Shown: in pieces, positions 5,802 through 5,820 of the stretch
Layout of the letters: the number at the start of each line of letters is the position of its first letter
How positions within the stretch are numbered: position 1 is the stretch's first letter
Assembly: GCA_041689775.1 (NCBI GenBank)
Contig: JBDNFP010000355.1
Span: forward strand, 1 to 5,820
Direction of reading: 5' to 3'
DNA: 5,820 bases
Origin: JBDNFP01 sp041689775
GTDB taxonomy: Bacteria; Bacteroidota; Bacteroidia; Cytophagales; Spirosomataceae
Program-made: the position numbers and the translations under genes
The notes under the pieces: generated by a model
Seen by the model: only the letters and a program-made list of their open reading frames with translations
The model's database searches: none
Told to the model about the DNA's origin: nothing

Positions 5802-5820
5802 TATTTACAAAAAGGTAACA

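Noticed and set aside
1..5820. CRISPR array or defence operon
   Set aside because: No regularly spaced repeats were seen, and apart from the lone exonuclease no nuclease, helicase, methylase or toxin-antitoxin signature appears.

Overview
The window looks like chromosomal DNA from a member of the Bacteroidota, most probably of the Cytophagales type. The reasons are: a TonB protein carrying the ENRNKxYGAYxLR signature and C-terminal domain typical of that phylum; a PadR regulator directly upstream of it; start codons that mostly lack a strong Shine-Dalgarno sequence; promoter-like sites of the TTTG / TAnnTTTG kind; and a tRNA gene with no encoded CCA. The taxonomic call is an inference from these features, not from any database match.

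Layout. Positions 1-1710 hold no intact gene. They contain an open frame cut by the left edge (2-265), a heavily point-mutated ISAs1-family transposase pseudogene (about 293-1048, + strand), and AT-rich DNA with one unexplained short open frame (1303-1482). Next come a rho-independent terminator and a tRNA-Ala(GGC) gene, both on the - strand (1714-1830), with a plausible promoter at 1867-1898. A solitary membrane fatty acid desaturase (2069-3181, +) follows. A 400-base gap with a long hairpin (3404-3457) separates it from a convergent DnaQ-like DEDDh 3'-5' exonuclease (3582-4103, -). A terminator (4157-4194) then divides the exonuclease from a two-gene - strand unit: padR (5282-5659) followed after 19 bases by tonB (4237-5262). 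The last 160 bases are the padR leader, with a candidate promoter and operator.

How the genes relate. The padR-tonB pair is the only clear operon. The TonB protein has about 75 extra N-terminal residues ahead of the usual TonB start. They resemble the small helical module often found at the N-terminus of membrane proteins encoded next to PadR regulators. The pair may therefore be a PadR-controlled energy transducer whose cytoplasmic tail is tied to its own regulator; this is the most interesting point in the window, but it is inference. The desaturase (lipid modification), exonuclease (DNA processing) and tRNA look like independent housekeeping or accessory units set among decayed mobile DNA. 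I found no CRISPR array, intact insertion sequence or clear defence system.
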